A stretch of DNA of 64,000 nucleotides from Modestobacter sp. VKM Ac-2984. GTDB taxonomy: Bacteria > Actinomycetota > Actinomycetes > Mycobacteriales > Geodermatophilaceae. The stretch spans positions 548,691-612,690 of the forward strand of contig NZ_JAPVBJ010000002.1 of the NCBI RefSeq assembly GCF_026967985.1, written 5' to 3'. Positions 30,367 through 39,208 of the stretch are shown piece by piece. Every line of letters starts with the position of its first letter. Position 1 is the stretch's first letter. The notes under the pieces were generated by a model, which saw nothing but the letters and a program-made list of their open reading frames with translations, was not told the origin of the DNA and searched no databases. The position numbers and the translations under genes were made by a program.

Positions 30367-32655
30367 GCTGTGCTGGGTGGCGGCGGAGCCGGTGCCGGCC
30401 GGGTCGTCGGGCTCGGTGCCCACGCCCGGGCCGGACTCCGTGCCCGGCGCACCCGCGGGGGCCATGGAACGGAGCAGGATCTGGCTGACGTCCAGGACCT
30501 CGACGTGCGACTTCGCCTCGCCGGCCTGCTGCTTGCTGGTCACCGCGTCGCTCAGCATGGTGATGCAGAACGGGCACGCGGTGGAGATGACGTCCGGGTC
30601 CAGCTCGAGCGCCTCCTCGGTGCGCTCGACGTTGATCCGCTTGCCGATCTTCTCCTCCATCCACATCCGCGCGCCGCCGGCACCGCAGCAGAAGCCGCGG
30701 TCCTTGCAGCGGTGCATCTCTTGGGTGGTCAGGCCCTGCACGGAGTCGAGGATCTCCCGCGGGGGCGTGTAGACCTTGTTGTGCCGGCCCAGGAAGCACG
30801 GGTCGTGGTAGGTGACCTTGCGGTCGATCGGGGTGACCGGGGTCAGCCGCCCCTCCTCGACCAGCTGGCCGAGCAGCTGGGTGTGGTGGACGACGTCGTA
30901 GTCGCCGCCGAGCTGCGGGTACTCGCGGTTGATCGAGTTGAAGCAGTGCGGGCAGGTGGCGACGATCTTCCGCCGTCCGGCCGGGCGCTCCTCGAAGACG
31001 GCGTTCAGCGTCTCCACGTTCTCCTGCGCCAGCTGCTGGAACAGGAACTCGTTGCCCATCCGGCGGGCCGGGTCACCCGAGCAGGTCTCCCCGTTGCCCA
31101 GGACGGCGAACTCCACGTCGGCGATGTGCAGCAGCTCGGCGACGGCCTTGGTGACCTTCTTGGCGCGGTCGTCGATGGCGCCGGCGCAGCCGACCCAGAA
31201 CAGGTACTCGACGTCGTCGTCGATGGCGCCCTCGACCTGCCGGACCTCGAAGTCCAGCTCCTTCATCCACTCCTCGCGGACGTTGCCGCCCACGCCCCAC
31301 GGGTTCCCGCGGTTCTCCAGGTTGCGCATCATCACGCCGGCCTCGGAGGGGAAGCTGGACTCGATCAGCACCTGGTAGCGGCGCATGTCCATGATGTGGT
31401 CGACGTGCTCGATGTCGACCGGGCACTGCTCGACGCAGGCACCGCAGTTGGTGCAGCTCCACAGCACGTCGGGGTCGATGACCCCGCCCTCCTCGAGGGT
31501 GCCGACCAGCGGGCGGTGTGCCTGGGCGTCGTTGGTGCCCTCGATCCGGGCGTAGCCCGACGCCCAGACCTGCTCGTCGCTGGGCTCCAGGGTGGTGAAG
31601 TCGGCGAAGTTCGGGGCCTCGTCGGAGGCCTTGGTCGCGCCGGTCAGGTACGGGGCCTTGGCGTACAGGTGGTCCCGCAGGTCCATGATCACCATCTTCG
31701 GCGACAAGGGCTTGCCGGTGTTCCAGGCCGGGCACTGGCTCTGGCACCGCCCGCACTCGGTGCAGGTGGTGAAGTCCAGCATCCCCTTCCAGGTGAAGTC
31801 CTCGATCTTGCCGCGGCCGAAGACGTCGTCCTCACCGGGGTCCTCGAAGTCGATCGGCTTGCCGCCCGACGTCATCGCCGGCAGCGGGCCGAGGGCCTGG
31901 GAGCCGTCGTCCTCACGCTTGAAGTAGATGTTGAAGAACGCGCTGAACCGGTGCCACGCGACGCCCATGTTGAGCACCCGGGAGATGGTGATCAGCCAGC
32001 CGAGCGAGACGACGATCTTGATGAAGGCGACGATCGACAGCAGGTCGGGGTTCGCCGGGACGATGTTCGCCAGCGCTCCGGAGATCGGGTGCGACCAGGC
32101 CGGGGCGTCGGTCAGGTCGGCGGAGACCTTGATCGCGCGGATCAGCAGGATGCAGATGCCGATGGTCAGGACGACGGCCTCGACGAAGTAGCCGCGCCCC
32201 TCGTTGGACCCGGCGAACCGGCTGGCCCGGCCCTTGCGGCGCGGGTGGTCGAGCTGCCGCCGGACGATCAGGTACAGGATGCCCAGGACCGTGGCGGCGC
32301 CGATCAGGTCGACGAAGAGGTTCCAGAGCGCCCACTCGCCGATCAGCGGGAGGTGCCACTCCGGGTCGAAGACCTCGCCGAACGCCTCGACGAGGGTGAG
32401 GAAGAGGCCGTAGAACCCGATGAAGACGAACCAGTGGGCGGCGCCGATGGCCGACCACTTGAGCATCCGGGTGTGCCCCAGCGACTCGACGGCCAGCGTC
32501 TTCAGCCGCGGGCCGACCGGGCCGGAGCGGGTCGGGTCGGGCTGGCCGCTGCGGAAGATCCGCAGCATCGCGCGGACGGCCTTGGTGGCGTAGACCACCG
32601 AGACGATCAGCAGGATCACGGCCAGCGTGCCGAGGACGATCTGCAACGGGCCCAT
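30364..32655 (-). CDS. etfD: EtfD-like membrane Fe-S ETF:quinone oxidoreductase
   Basis: This is a 763-aa membrane protein. The N-terminal NarI-like part (residues 1-245) has about six transmembrane helices with conserved histidines. Two 4Fe-4S motifs follow: CTECGRCQSQCP (Cys298, 301, 304, 308) and CTNCGACVEQCP (401, 404, 407, 411). Two cysteine-rich CCG domains then appear (FWVGCAG ... CCGAGGARMWMEEK). This order is that of mycobacterial EtfD (Rv0338c type), which takes electrons from EtfBA into the quinone pool and is needed for beta-oxidation. ATG at 32655 with GAGGGAGCTC before it. The promoter carries the same operator-like site as the FadE5-like gene. Confidence 0.9.
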   Translation of the reverse strand: MGPLQIVLGTLAVILLIVSVVYATKAVRAMLRIFRSGQPDPTRSGPVGPRLKTLAVESLGHTRMLKWSAIGAAHWFVFIGFYGLFLTLVEAFGEVFDPEWHLPLIGEWALWNLFVDLIGAATVLGILYLIVRRQLDHPRRKGRASRFAGSNEGRGYFVEAVVLTIGICILLIRAIKVSADLTDAPAWSHPISGALANIVPANPDLLSIVAFIKIVVSLGWLITISRVLNMGVAWHRFSAFFNIYFKREDDGSQALGPLPAMTSGGKPIDFEDPGEDDVFGRGKIEDFTWKGMLDFTTCTECGRCQSQCPAWNTGKPLSPKMVIMDLRDHLYAKAPYLTGATKASDEAPNFADFTTLEPSDEQVWASGYARIEGTNDAQAHRPLVGTLEEGGVIDPDVLWSCTNCGACVEQCPVDIEHVDHIMDMRRYQVLIESSFPSEAGVMMRNLENRGNPWGVGGNVREEWMKELDFEVRQVEGAIDDDVEYLFWVGCAGAIDDRAKKVTKAVAELLHIADVEFAVLGNGETCSGDPARRMGNEFLFQQLAQENVETLNAVFEERPAGRRKIVATCPHCFNSINREYPQLGGDYDVVHHTQLLGQLVEEGRLTPVTPIDRKVTYHDPCFLGRHNKVYTPPREILDSVQGLTTQEMHRCKDRGFCCGAGGARMWMEEKIGKRINVERTEEALELDPDVISTACPFCITMLSDAVTSKQQAGEAKSHVEVLDVSQILLRSMAPAGAPGTESGPGVGTEPDDPAGTGSAATQHS

Positions 32656-32724
32656 GAGCTCCCTCTCGTGCGTGCGCGGGCGTCGTCGCCCACCCGGCAC
32701 GGACACTAACCGGGCGGCCACAGG

Positions 32725-32739
32725 CTACTCGCGGGTAAC
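32725..32739 (-). promoter_or_regulatory. Operator-like near-palindrome, copy 2
   Basis: CTACTCGCGGGTAAC, identical to 9216-9230, lies 70-84 bp upstream of the EtfD-like ATG. A possible -10 TAGTGT (minus strand, 32708-32703) is 17 bp downstream, so the site would cover the -35 region. Confidence 0.6.
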
Positions 32740-32770
32740 CCCCCAGTCCCCGCGGCGCCGCCGCCGCCGG

Positions 32771-32819
32771 CCTCACCTCCCGGGGCCTGACCTCACGTCG
32801 TGCGGTGAGGACGGCGCCC
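32771..32819 (+). repeat. 49-bp direct repeat, left copy
   Basis: It shares CCTCxCCTCCCGGGG at its left end and a perfect 19-bp block TGCGGTGAGGACGGCGCCC at its right end with 33926-33974; about 41 of 49 positions agree overall. The two copies bracket the AbiEi-like gene. Confidence 0.75.
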
Positions 32820-32844
32820 GACGAGTGCGGTCGGCCGTGCGCGG

Positions 32845-33843
32845 TCAACCGACTCGCGGTCGGCCGATGGCCCGGGGCACGACGGTGAAGCGGCGATCGA
32901 CCGGACCGGCGACGCCGAGCATGCAGCGCAGTCGCCGGTCGAGCGCGCCCCATCCGCGGTCGACGTCCTCGTCGGCGATCCGCACCACCCGGACGTCCAG
33001 GGAGCGCAGCGCGTCCTCCCGCCGCTTCTCCTCCCACAGCACCTGCCCGGGCGTGCGACCACGCCAGGGGTCGGTGTACTTCAGCTTCCCGTCGAACTCC
33101 AGGGCGATCGCCGCGTCGTCGTACCAGCCGTCGACCACGGCGAGGAGCCGGCCGTCGGACCAGATCTCGACCTGCGGCTGGAACACCGGCAGGCCCGCGC
33201 CGACGACCCGCAATCGGCCGCGTGTCTCCAGCGGTGACTCGGCTCGGCCGTCGGCGAGGGCGACGGCCCGGACTGCGCGAGGGGTGCCGGGCCAGTGGCG
33301 GGCGAGGGCGAGCGTGTCCTGGAGCTCCGACGAGGTCGTCTGTCCGGCGAGCAACCCGGCGTCCATCGCGATGACCGCGTCCTCCAGCGACCACTCCCGC
33401 CCGCAGTCGACCAGGGTGCGGGCGGGAGAGGTCAGGGGCACCGGTCCGCGGTGCGCCCGGTGTTGCGGCGGCACGGGGGCGCAGGCCATCCGGTAATCGG
33501 CCGTGCGGCGCCACTGGTGTGGATCGGTGAGCCGGACGGTGCCGGGCTCGCGCCGGGGGACCGGCCAGCCCCACACCCGTGCCGCGGACGCGTGGCTGGC
33601 GACGGCGGTGGGTCGGGCCAGCGACGTCAGCACGGCCAGGCACTCGACGGCGTGCCGGACGCCGTCCCGCTCGGTCACCGCTAGGTCCTCGGCCGTGGTG
33701 TAGACCCCCTGGCGCAGTCGCACCCACCGCCCCGAGGAGCGGAGGGCGCGGATCTCGTCGGGGCCGTAGCCGGCGGAGCGCGCCTCTGCGACGGAGAAGA
33801 CGCCCATCCGACCGTTCGCCGCATGCCTCAGTGCCGGGTGCAC
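32845..33843 (-). CDS. AbiEi-antitoxin-like protein with DUF559 nuclease-fold domain
   Basis: The product is about 332 aa. The N-terminus has the AbiEi antitoxin winged helix (GVFSVAEARSAGYGPDEIRALRSSGRWVRLRQGVY, in two segments, residues about 14-48). The middle keeps the SPARTLVDCGREWSLEDAVIAMDAGL block. The C-terminus is a DUF559/Vsr-like fold with ALEFDGKLKYTDP and EEKRREDALRSLDVRVVRI, where Glu, Asp and Lys could form a nuclease site. These orphan fusions are frequent in actinobacteria; no AbiEii toxin gene is adjacent. GTG 33843 is uncertain (33864 or ATG 33807 are alternatives). It is flanked by 49-bp direct repeats, a sign of possible mobility. Confidence 0.75.
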   Translation of the reverse strand: MHPALRHAANGRMGVFSVAEARSAGYGPDEIRALRSSGRWVRLRQGVYTTAEDLAVTERDGVRHAVECLAVLTSLARPTAVASHASAARVWGWPVPRREPGTVRLTDPHQWRRTADYRMACAPVPPQHRAHRGPVPLTSPARTLVDCGREWSLEDAVIAMDAGLLAGQTTSSELQDTLALARHWPGTPRAVRAVALADGRAESPLETRGRLRVVGAGLPVFQPQVEIWSDGRLLAVVDGWYDDAAIALEFDGKLKYTDPWRGRTPGQVLWEEKRREDALRSLDVRVVRIADEDVDRGWGALDRRLRCMLGVAGPVDRRFTVVPRAIGRPRVG

Positions 33844-33925
33844 CGAGGCAGTCTCGGCGATCACCGACGTTGGAGGTCGCTGCAGTCGGGTACCTGTGGA
33901 CGACGGCCCGCCTGAGCGCTCGCCG

Positions 33926-33974
33926 TCCTCGCCTCCCGGGGGCGAGCCGCACCTCCTGCGGTGAGGACGGCGCC
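33926..33974 (+). repeat. 49-bp direct repeat, right copy
   Basis: Partner of 32771-32819, same orientation, 1155 bp apart. The local CCGCACCTCCTGCGG can form a small hairpin. It lies between the AbiEi-like gene and the dnaK promoter. Confidence 0.75.
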
Positions 33975-34052
33975 CTTTCGATGAGGGCCGCGTCACTTGC
34001 CGGGCCCCTGGGAACACCGCCGCCACCCCTGCCGTTAGGCTGGGCAGGAAAG

Positions 34053-34071
34053 TTGAGCGGACCAGGCGCAA
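34053..34071 (+). promoter_or_regulatory. HAIR-like HspR operator upstream of dnaK
   Basis: TTGAGC-N7-GCGCAA resembles the HAIR consensus CTTGAGT-N7-ACTCAAG in the left half, with a degenerate right half. Its spacer GGACCAG is almost the same as that of the clpB element (GGAACAG). It lies 67-85 bp upstream of the dnaK ATG. Confidence 0.5.
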
Positions 34072-34137
34072 GGACGGCGCCGGCCCTCGGCTCCCAGACC
34101 AGCACCACCCCGTCAGCAACGCTAGGAGAGGCCTTCC

Positions 34138-36024
34138 ATGGCACGAGCAGTCGGAATCGACCTCGGCACCACGAACTCCGTCGTGTCGGTCCTCGAGGGC
34201 GGCGAGCCCACCGTCATCGCCAACTCCGAGGGTGCGCGCACCACCCCCTCGGTCGTCGCGTTCGCCAAGAACGGCGAGGTCCTGGTCGGCCAGTCGGCCA
34301 AGAACCAGGCGGTCACCAACGTCGACCGCACGATCCGCAGCGTCAAGCGCGAGATCGGCACCACCTGGAAGACCGGCGACATCGACGGCAAGCAGTACAC
34401 CCCGCAGGAGATCAGCGCGCGGGTGCTGCAGAAGCTCAAGCGCGACGCCGAGACCTACCTGGGCGAGCCGGTCACCGAGGCCGTCATCACCGTCCCCGCC
34501 TACTTCGAGGACGCCCAGCGCCAGGCGACCAAGGAGGCCGGGGAGATCGCCGGCCTGAACGTGCTGCGCATCGTCAACGAGCCCACCGCCGCGGCCCTGG
34601 CCTACGGACTGGACAAGGGCGAGACCGAGCAGACCATCCTGGTCTTCGACCTCGGTGGCGGCACCTTCGACGTCAGCCTGCTGGAGATCGGCGACGGCGT
34701 CATCGAGGTGAAGTCCACCGCCGGTGACAACAAGCTCGGTGGTGACGACTGGGACGAGCGGGTCGTCAAGCACCTGGTGCAGACGTTCAACGCCCAGTCC
34801 GGCATCGACCTGGCCAAGGACAAGCTGGCCATGCAGCGTCTGCGTGAGGCCGCCGAGAAGGCGAAGATCGAGCTGTCCGGCGCGCAGTCGACGAACGTGA
34901 ACCTGCCCTACATCACCGCCGGCGCCGACGGCCCGATGCACCTGGACGTCACGATCACCCGCGCCGAGTTCCAGCGGCTGACCCAGGACCTGCTGGACCG
35001 CACCAAGGCCCCGTTCAACCAGGCGATCCGCGACGCCGGCGTCAAGGTCGGCGACATCGACCACGTCGTCCTGGTGGGTGGCTCGACCCGGATGCCCGCC
35101 GTCACCGAGCTCGTCCGCGAGCTGACCGGCGGCAAGGAGCCCAACAAGGGCGTCAACCCGGACGAGGTCGTCGCCGTGGGTGCCGCGCTGCAGGCCGGTG
35201 TGCTCCGCGGTGAGGTCAAGGACGTCCTGCTGCTCGACGTCACCCCGCTGTCCCTGGGCATCGAGACCAAGGGCGGGATCATGACCAAGCTCATCGAGCG
35301 CAACACCACGATCCCGACCAAGCGCTCGGAGATCTTCACGACGGCCGACGACAACCAGCCGTCCGTGCAGATCCAGGTCTTCCAGGGTGAGCGCGAGATG
35401 GCCTCCTACAACAAGAAGCTCGGCATGTTCGAGCTGACCGGTCTGCCCCCGGCGCCTCGCGGCGTCCCGCAGATCGAGGTGGCCTTCGACATCGACGCCA
35501 ACGGCATCGTGCACGTCCACGCCAAGGACCTCGGCACGGGCAAGGAGCAGTCGATGACCATCACCGGTGGCTCGGCCCTGCCCAAGGACGACATCGCCCG
35601 GATGATGGCCGACGCCGAGGCGCACGCCGAGGAGGACAAGAAGCGCCGCGACGAGGCCGAGACCCGCAACCTGGCCGAGTCGCTGCAGTACCAGACCGAG
35701 AAGTTCCTGGCCGAGAACGGCGACAAGATCCCGGCCGACAAGAAGGAGGAGCTCGGCGAGGCGCTGACCGAGCTCCGCTCCTCCCTCGGTGGTTCGGACA
35801 TCGCCGCGATCAAGACCGCACAGGAGAAGGTCGCCCGGATCTCCCAGGAGGTCGGCGGGGCGCTCTACGCCCAGGCGCAGGCCGACGGTGCCGCCGGCGG
35901 CGCGGCAGGTGACGCCGGCTTCGACGGCGCCACCGACGCGACCGGGGCGACCTCGTCCCAGTCCGCCGGGGACGACGACGTCGTCGACGCCGAGATCGTG
36001 GACGACGACTCCGACAAGCGGTGA
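34138..36024 (+). CDS. dnaK: Chaperone DnaK (Hsp70)
   Basis: This 628-aa ATP-dependent chaperone refolds proteins together with DnaJ and GrpE. It opens with [20 protein letters not shown]. The other Hsp70 signatures are present ([19 protein letters not shown] and [13 protein letters not shown]), as are the substrate-binding domain [17 protein letters not shown] and a Gly/Ala/Asp-rich tail ending DDDSDKR. AGGAGAGGCCTTCC precedes the ATG. It is first in dnaK-grpE-dnaJ-hspR; heat induction by relief of HspR binding at the upstream HAIR-like site is expected. Codon use is markedly optimised compared with neighbours, as for highly expressed genes. Confidence 0.98.
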   Translation: MARAVGIDLGTTNSVVSVLEGGEPTVIANSEGARTTPSVVAFAKNGEVLVGQSAKNQAVTNVDRTIRSVKREIGTTWKTGDIDGKQYTPQEISARVLQKLKRDAETYLGEPVTEAVITVPAYFEDAQRQATKEAGEIAGLNVLRIVNEPTAAALAYGLDKGETEQTILVFDLGGGTFDVSLLEIGDGVIEVKSTAGDNKLGGDDWDERVVKHLVQTFNAQSGIDLAKDKLAMQRLREAAEKAKIELSGAQSTNVNLPYITAGADGPMHLDVTITRAEFQRLTQDLLDRTKAPFNQAIRDAGVKVGDIDHVVLVGGSTRMPAVTELVRELTGGKEPNKGVNPDEVVAVGAALQAGVLRGEVKDVLLLDVTPLSLGIETKGGIMTKLIERNTTIPTKRSEIFTTADDNQPSVQIQVFQGEREMASYNKKLGMFELTGLPPAPRGVPQIEVAFDIDANGIVHVHAKDLGTGKEQSMTITGGSALPKDDIARMMADAEAHAEEDKKRRDEAETRNLAESLQYQTEKFLAENGDKIPADKKEELGEALTELRSSLGGSDIAAIKTAQEKVARISQEVGGALYAQAQADGAAGGAAGDAGFDGATDATGATSSQSAGDDDVVDAEIVDDDSDKR

Positions 36025-36045
36025 CCTCACCGTCGACGCGCAGGC

Positions 36046-36073
36046 GCACCGGCCCGGGTGACCGGGCCGGTGC
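36046..36073 (+). terminator. Intra-operon hairpin between dnaK and grpE
   Basis: Perfect 12-bp arms 36046-36057 and 36062-36073 with a GTGA loop follow the dnaK stop by 21 bp. It may partially terminate or stabilise the dnaK transcript so that dnaK exceeds grpE. Confidence 0.55.
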
Positions 36074-36088
36074 CCTCGGGGAGAGACG

Positions 36089-36844
36089 ATGAGCCAGCAG
36101 GACGAGCAGGCGCCGCGGGTCGTCATCCGCGACAAACGGCGCATCGACCCGACCAGCGGCACGGTCCGGGCACCGGCCGGTGACGAGCCGGCCGGTGCCA
36201 CGCCGGAGCAGGGAGAGCAGATGAGCGAGCACGACAACGACACGAGCGGTTCCGGGAACGGAGCAGGTCCGGTCGTCGAACCACCACTGACCGGTGGGAT
36301 CGAGAGCGGGGCCGACGACGCCGCGCGGCAGCTGGCCGAGCGGACCGAGGACCTGCAGCGGGTCACCGCCGAGTACGCGAACTACCGGCGCCGGGTCGAG
36401 CGCGACCGCGTCCTCGTCGTCGACCAGGCGGCCGAGCGGTTCGCCGGCCAGCTGTTCCCGATCGTCGACGACATCGAGCGCGCCCGGGACCACGGCGACC
36501 TCAACGGCGCCTTCAAGGTCGTCGCCGACCGGGTGCTCGGGCTGCTCGACGGCCTCGGGGTCACCTCGTTCGGCAAGCCGGGCGACCCGTTCGACCCGGC
36601 CCTGCACGAGGCGGTCCTGCACGACACCTCCCCGGAGGTGACCGAGCCGACCGCCACCACGGTGCTGCGGCCGGGCTTCCAGCGCGGTGACCGGGTGCTG
36701 CGCACCGCGATGGTCGGCGTGAGCGAGCCAGAGACCCCGGCCGCCCCCGCTGCGGCAGCGGGTGCACCGGAGGTCGTGGACGCCGAGGTGGTCGACACCA
36801 CCGCGGACGCCGAGCAGTCGGGCTCCGGCTCGGCCGCCGGCTGA
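36089..36844 (+). CDS. grpE: Nucleotide exchange factor GrpE
   Basis: This is the 251-aa exchange factor for DnaK. An actinobacterial N-terminal extension ([15 protein letters not shown]) precedes a long helix ([26 protein letters not shown]), and the C-terminal beta domain contains [18 protein letters not shown] and [20 protein letters not shown]. It is somewhat longer than E. coli GrpE because both ends are extended and acidic. ATG after GGGGAGAGACG. Second gene of the operon. Confidence 0.96.
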   Translation: MSQQDEQAPRVVIRDKRRIDPTSGTVRAPAGDEPAGATPEQGEQMSEHDNDTSGSGNGAGPVVEPPLTGGIESGADDAARQLAERTEDLQRVTAEYANYRRRVERDRVLVVDQAAERFAGQLFPIVDDIERARDHGDLNGAFKVVADRVLGLLDGLGVTSFGKPGDPFDPALHEAVLHDTSPEVTEPTATTVLRPGFQRGDRVLRTAMVGVSEPETPAAPAAAAGAPEVVDAEVVDTTADAEQSGSGSAAG

Positions 36845-36856
36845 GCCCGACCCCCC

Positions 36857-36895
36857 GGCCGGTCCGGCCTCCGTACTCCGGAGGCCGGACCGGCC
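36857..36895 (+). terminator. Strong intra-operon hairpin between grpE and dnaJ
   Basis: Perfect 17-bp arms 36857-36873 and 36879-36895 with a 5-base loop, 12 bp after the grpE stop. It is as strong as the best terminators in the window yet lies inside the operon, so it is probably an attenuator or mRNA-processing boundary. Confidence 0.6.
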
Positions 36896-36926
36896 CGTCA
36901 CCCGCCCAGCAGAGAGGAGGCGCCCG

Positions 36927-38171
36927 ATGAGCAGCACCCGGGACTTCATCGAGAAGGACTACTACGCGGCCCTGGGCGTCGCCAAGGACGCCGACGCCGC
37001 GGCCATCAAGAAGGCCTACCGGCAGCTGGCCCGTGAGCTGCACCCGGACAAGAACCCGGGCAACAGCCAGGCCGAGACCCGCTTCAAGGAGGTCTCGGAG
37101 GCCTACGACGTCCTGTCCGACCCGAAGCGGCGGGCGGAGTACGACGACGCCCGCCGGCTGTTCGGGGCCGGCGGCTTCCGGCCAGGCGCCGGGGCACCCG
37201 GCGGCTTCTCCGGTGGCTTCCCCGGCGGGGGCGGTGCCGGCGCGGGCCAGCCCTTCGACCTCGGCGACCTCTTCGGCGGTGCAGCCGGCGCGCCCGGCGC
37301 CGGGGGACGTGCCGGTGGGCTGGGTGACCTGTTCGGCGGGCTCTTCACCGGGGGTGGGGCGAGCCCGGGTGGCGCCGCGCGTGGCCGCAGCCAGGCTGCC
37401 TCTGGTCCGGCCCGGGGCCAGGACGTCGAGACCGAGGCCACCCTCGCCTTCGACGAGGCCGTGCTCGGCGTGACCGTGCCGCTGCGGATGCAGAGCCCGG
37501 GCACCTGCCCGACCTGCGCCGGCAGCGGTGCCCGCCCGGGCACCAGCCCGCACACCTGTCCGGTCTGCAACGGCGCGGGCGTCACCAGCCGCAGCCAGGG
37601 CGCGTTCGCCTTCTCCGAACCGTGCAAGGAGTGCCGCGGCACCGGTTCGGTCGTCGAGGACCCCTGCCCGGAGTGCAAGGGCGGCGGCGTCACCACCCAG
37701 ACCCGCACCATCACGGTGCGCATCCCGGCCGGGGTCAAGGACGGGCAGCGCATCCGACTGGCCGGCAAGGGCGCACCGGGGCGTCGCGGCGGTCCGGCCG
37801 GCGACCTGTTCGTCGTCGTCCACGTCAGCGGCTCGGAGCTGTTCGGGCGCACCGGCAACGACCTCACCCTGACCGTGCCGGTGTCCTTCGCCGAGGCGGC
37901 GCTGGGCACCACGCTCACCGTCCCCACCTTGGACGGCTCGGTGTCGCTGAAGGTCCCGGCCGGCACCTCCAGCGGCCGCACCTTCCGGGTCCGCGGCCGG
38001 GGCGTGCCGGGCAAGGCCGCGACCGGTGACCTGCTGGTCACCGTGGAGGTCGCCGTCCCGAGTCGGTTGACCCCGGGTGCCCGGGAGGCGATCGAGAAGC
38101 TCGCCGCCGAGCTGCCCGACGACCCCCGACCGGAGGTCACGGCCGCGCTCCGGAACGGAGCGACGCGATGA
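36927..38171 (+). CDS. dnaJ: Chaperone DnaJ (type I Hsp40)
   Basis: This 414-aa co-chaperone stimulates DnaK ATPase. J domain residues 10-75 contain HPD at 39-41. A Gly/Phe-rich region with [14 protein letters not shown]-type sequence follows. The zinc domain has four CxxCxGxG-type repeats ([33 protein letters not shown]), and the C-terminal substrate domain has the usual VRGRGVPG. Actinobacteria often have two dnaJ genes; this one is the operon-linked copy. It overlaps hspR by 4 bp. Confidence 0.96.
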   Translation: MSSTRDFIEKDYYAALGVAKDADAAAIKKAYRQLARELHPDKNPGNSQAETRFKEVSEAYDVLSDPKRRAEYDDARRLFGAGGFRPGAGAPGGFSGGFPGGGGAGAGQPFDLGDLFGGAAGAPGAGGRAGGLGDLFGGLFTGGGASPGGAARGRSQAASGPARGQDVETEATLAFDEAVLGVTVPLRMQSPGTCPTCAGSGARPGTSPHTCPVCNGAGVTSRSQGAFAFSEPCKECRGTGSVVEDPCPECKGGGVTTQTRTITVRIPAGVKDGQRIRLAGKGAPGRRGGPAGDLFVVVHVSGSELFGRTGNDLTLTVPVSFAEAALGTTLTVPTLDGSVSLKVPAGTSSGRTFRVRGRGVPGKAATGDLLVTVEVAVPSRLTPGAREAIEKLAAELPDDPRPEVTAALRNGATR

Positions 38172-38599
38172 CGCTCCCCGACCCCGGGCGCGCCTTCGCC
38201 GAGGACGCCCCGGTCTTCGTCATCTCCGTCGCGGCCGAGCTGGCCGGCATGCACGCCCAGACGCTGCGCCAGTACGACCGGCTCGGCTTGGTCAGCCCCG
38301 GCCGCACGGCCGGCGGGGGCCGCCGGTACAGCCCCCGGGACGTGGCGCTGCTGCGCGAGGTGCAGCGGCTCAGCCAGGAGGACGGCGTCAACCTGGCCGG
38401 GATCAAGCGGATCATCGAGCTGGAGTCCCGGGTCGAGGCGCTCCAGGCCCGGGTCACCGAGCTGCTCGACGAACTGGAGCTCTCCGAGGCCCACCGGATC
38501 GCGGCGGAGGCCGCGGTGTCGGCCGCCTACCGCCGCGACCTGGTGCCCCGCACGTCCAGCTCCGCGCTGGTGGTGTGGCGGCCGACGGGCCGGCAGTGA
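38168..38599 (+). CDS. hspR: Heat-shock repressor HspR (MerR family)
   Basis: This 143-aa MerR-type regulator has the N-terminal winged helix ([40 protein letters not shown], in segments, residues about 16-55). A coiled-coil follows ([20 protein letters not shown]). HspR binds HAIR elements with DnaK as corepressor, coupling free DnaK to repression. It is translationally coupled to dnaJ by ATGA. Candidate targets in this window are dnaK (34053-34071) and clpB (57887-57907). Confidence 0.95.
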   Translation: MTLPDPGRAFAEDAPVFVISVAAELAGMHAQTLRQYDRLGLVSPGRTAGGGRRYSPRDVALLREVQRLSQEDGVNLAGIKRIIELESRVEALQARVTELLDELELSEAHRIAAEAAVSAAYRRDLVPRTSSSALVVWRPTGRQ

Positions 38600-38688
38600 C
38601 CGGCCCCGGGAACGCCGGGTCCGCCCCGGACGTGGATACCGGTGTGACCGTCGACAGCGCAGCCCGCGCCATCCCGGAGGAGTCCGAC

Positions 38689-39171
38689 GTGGAGCGCACC
38701 GCGCAGGACCCGCACGCCGCCTACGTCGCGCTCGAACGCGAGGTGGCCCTCCTGCTGCGCCGGTCCCGTGCGATCTCCGGCCGGCTGGGCGGCCAGCTGC
38801 ACCAGGACCTGGACGGCGCGGCGTACGGCCTGCTCGTGCTGCTGGACGACGCCGGCCCGCTGCGGGCCAGTGACGTCGTCGCGCGGCTGGGTCTGGACAA
38901 GAGCACGGTCAGCCGCCAGGTGGCCTCGCTCGTCGACCTCGGCCTGGTCGACCGGGTCGCGGACCCCGACGACGGCCGCGCCCAGGTGCTGTCGACGTCC
39001 GAGGAGGGCCACCGGCGGCTCAGTCGGCTCCGTGACGCCCGGCGGGCGCGCTGGGAGGCCGACCTCGCCGACTGGGAGACCTCCGACGTCGCCACCCTCG
39101 CCCAGCTGTTGGGCCGGCTGAACCGGCTCGGCGAGGCCCACGAGGCCGAGGTCACCGCCCAGACCGAGTGA
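38689..39171 (+). CDS. MarR-family transcriptional regulator
   Basis: This is a 160-aa winged-helix regulator. The DNA-binding region is clear (LRASDVVARLGLDKSTVSRQVASLVDLGLVDRV, then DPDDGRAQVLSTSEEG wing). GTG at 38689 is chosen for its GGAGGAG site 6 bp upstream; a GTG at 38644 is in frame without such a site. It lies 89 bp after hspR and ends at a strong hairpin, so it may be read through from the heat-shock operon or have its own promoter. Ligand and targets unknown. Confidence 0.87.
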   Translation: MERTAQDPHAAYVALEREVALLLRRSRAISGRLGGQLHQDLDGAAYGLLVLLDDAGPLRASDVVARLGLDKSTVSRQVASLVDLGLVDRVADPDDGRAQVLSTSEEGHRRLSRLRDARRARWEADLADWETSDVATLAQLLGRLNRLGEAHEAEVTAQTE

Positions 39172-39175
39172 CGCC

Positions 39176-39207
39176 GAACGGCCCGCCCCCATGGGGGCGG
39201 GCCGTTC
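39176..39207. terminator. Perfect-palindrome bidirectional terminator
   Basis: Fifteen-base perfect arms 39176-39190 and 39193-39207 lie between the convergent MarR and glcF genes, touching both ends. Confidence 0.85.
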
Positions 39208-39208
39208 G

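Noticed and set aside
32845-36366. A 1173-codon open frame on the minus strand running from the AbiEi-like gene across all of dnaK
   Set aside because: It is open only because of GC-rich codon structure opposite dnaK. Only the part below about 33864 has family motifs; the rest is low-complexity Gly/Val/Asp shadow sequence.
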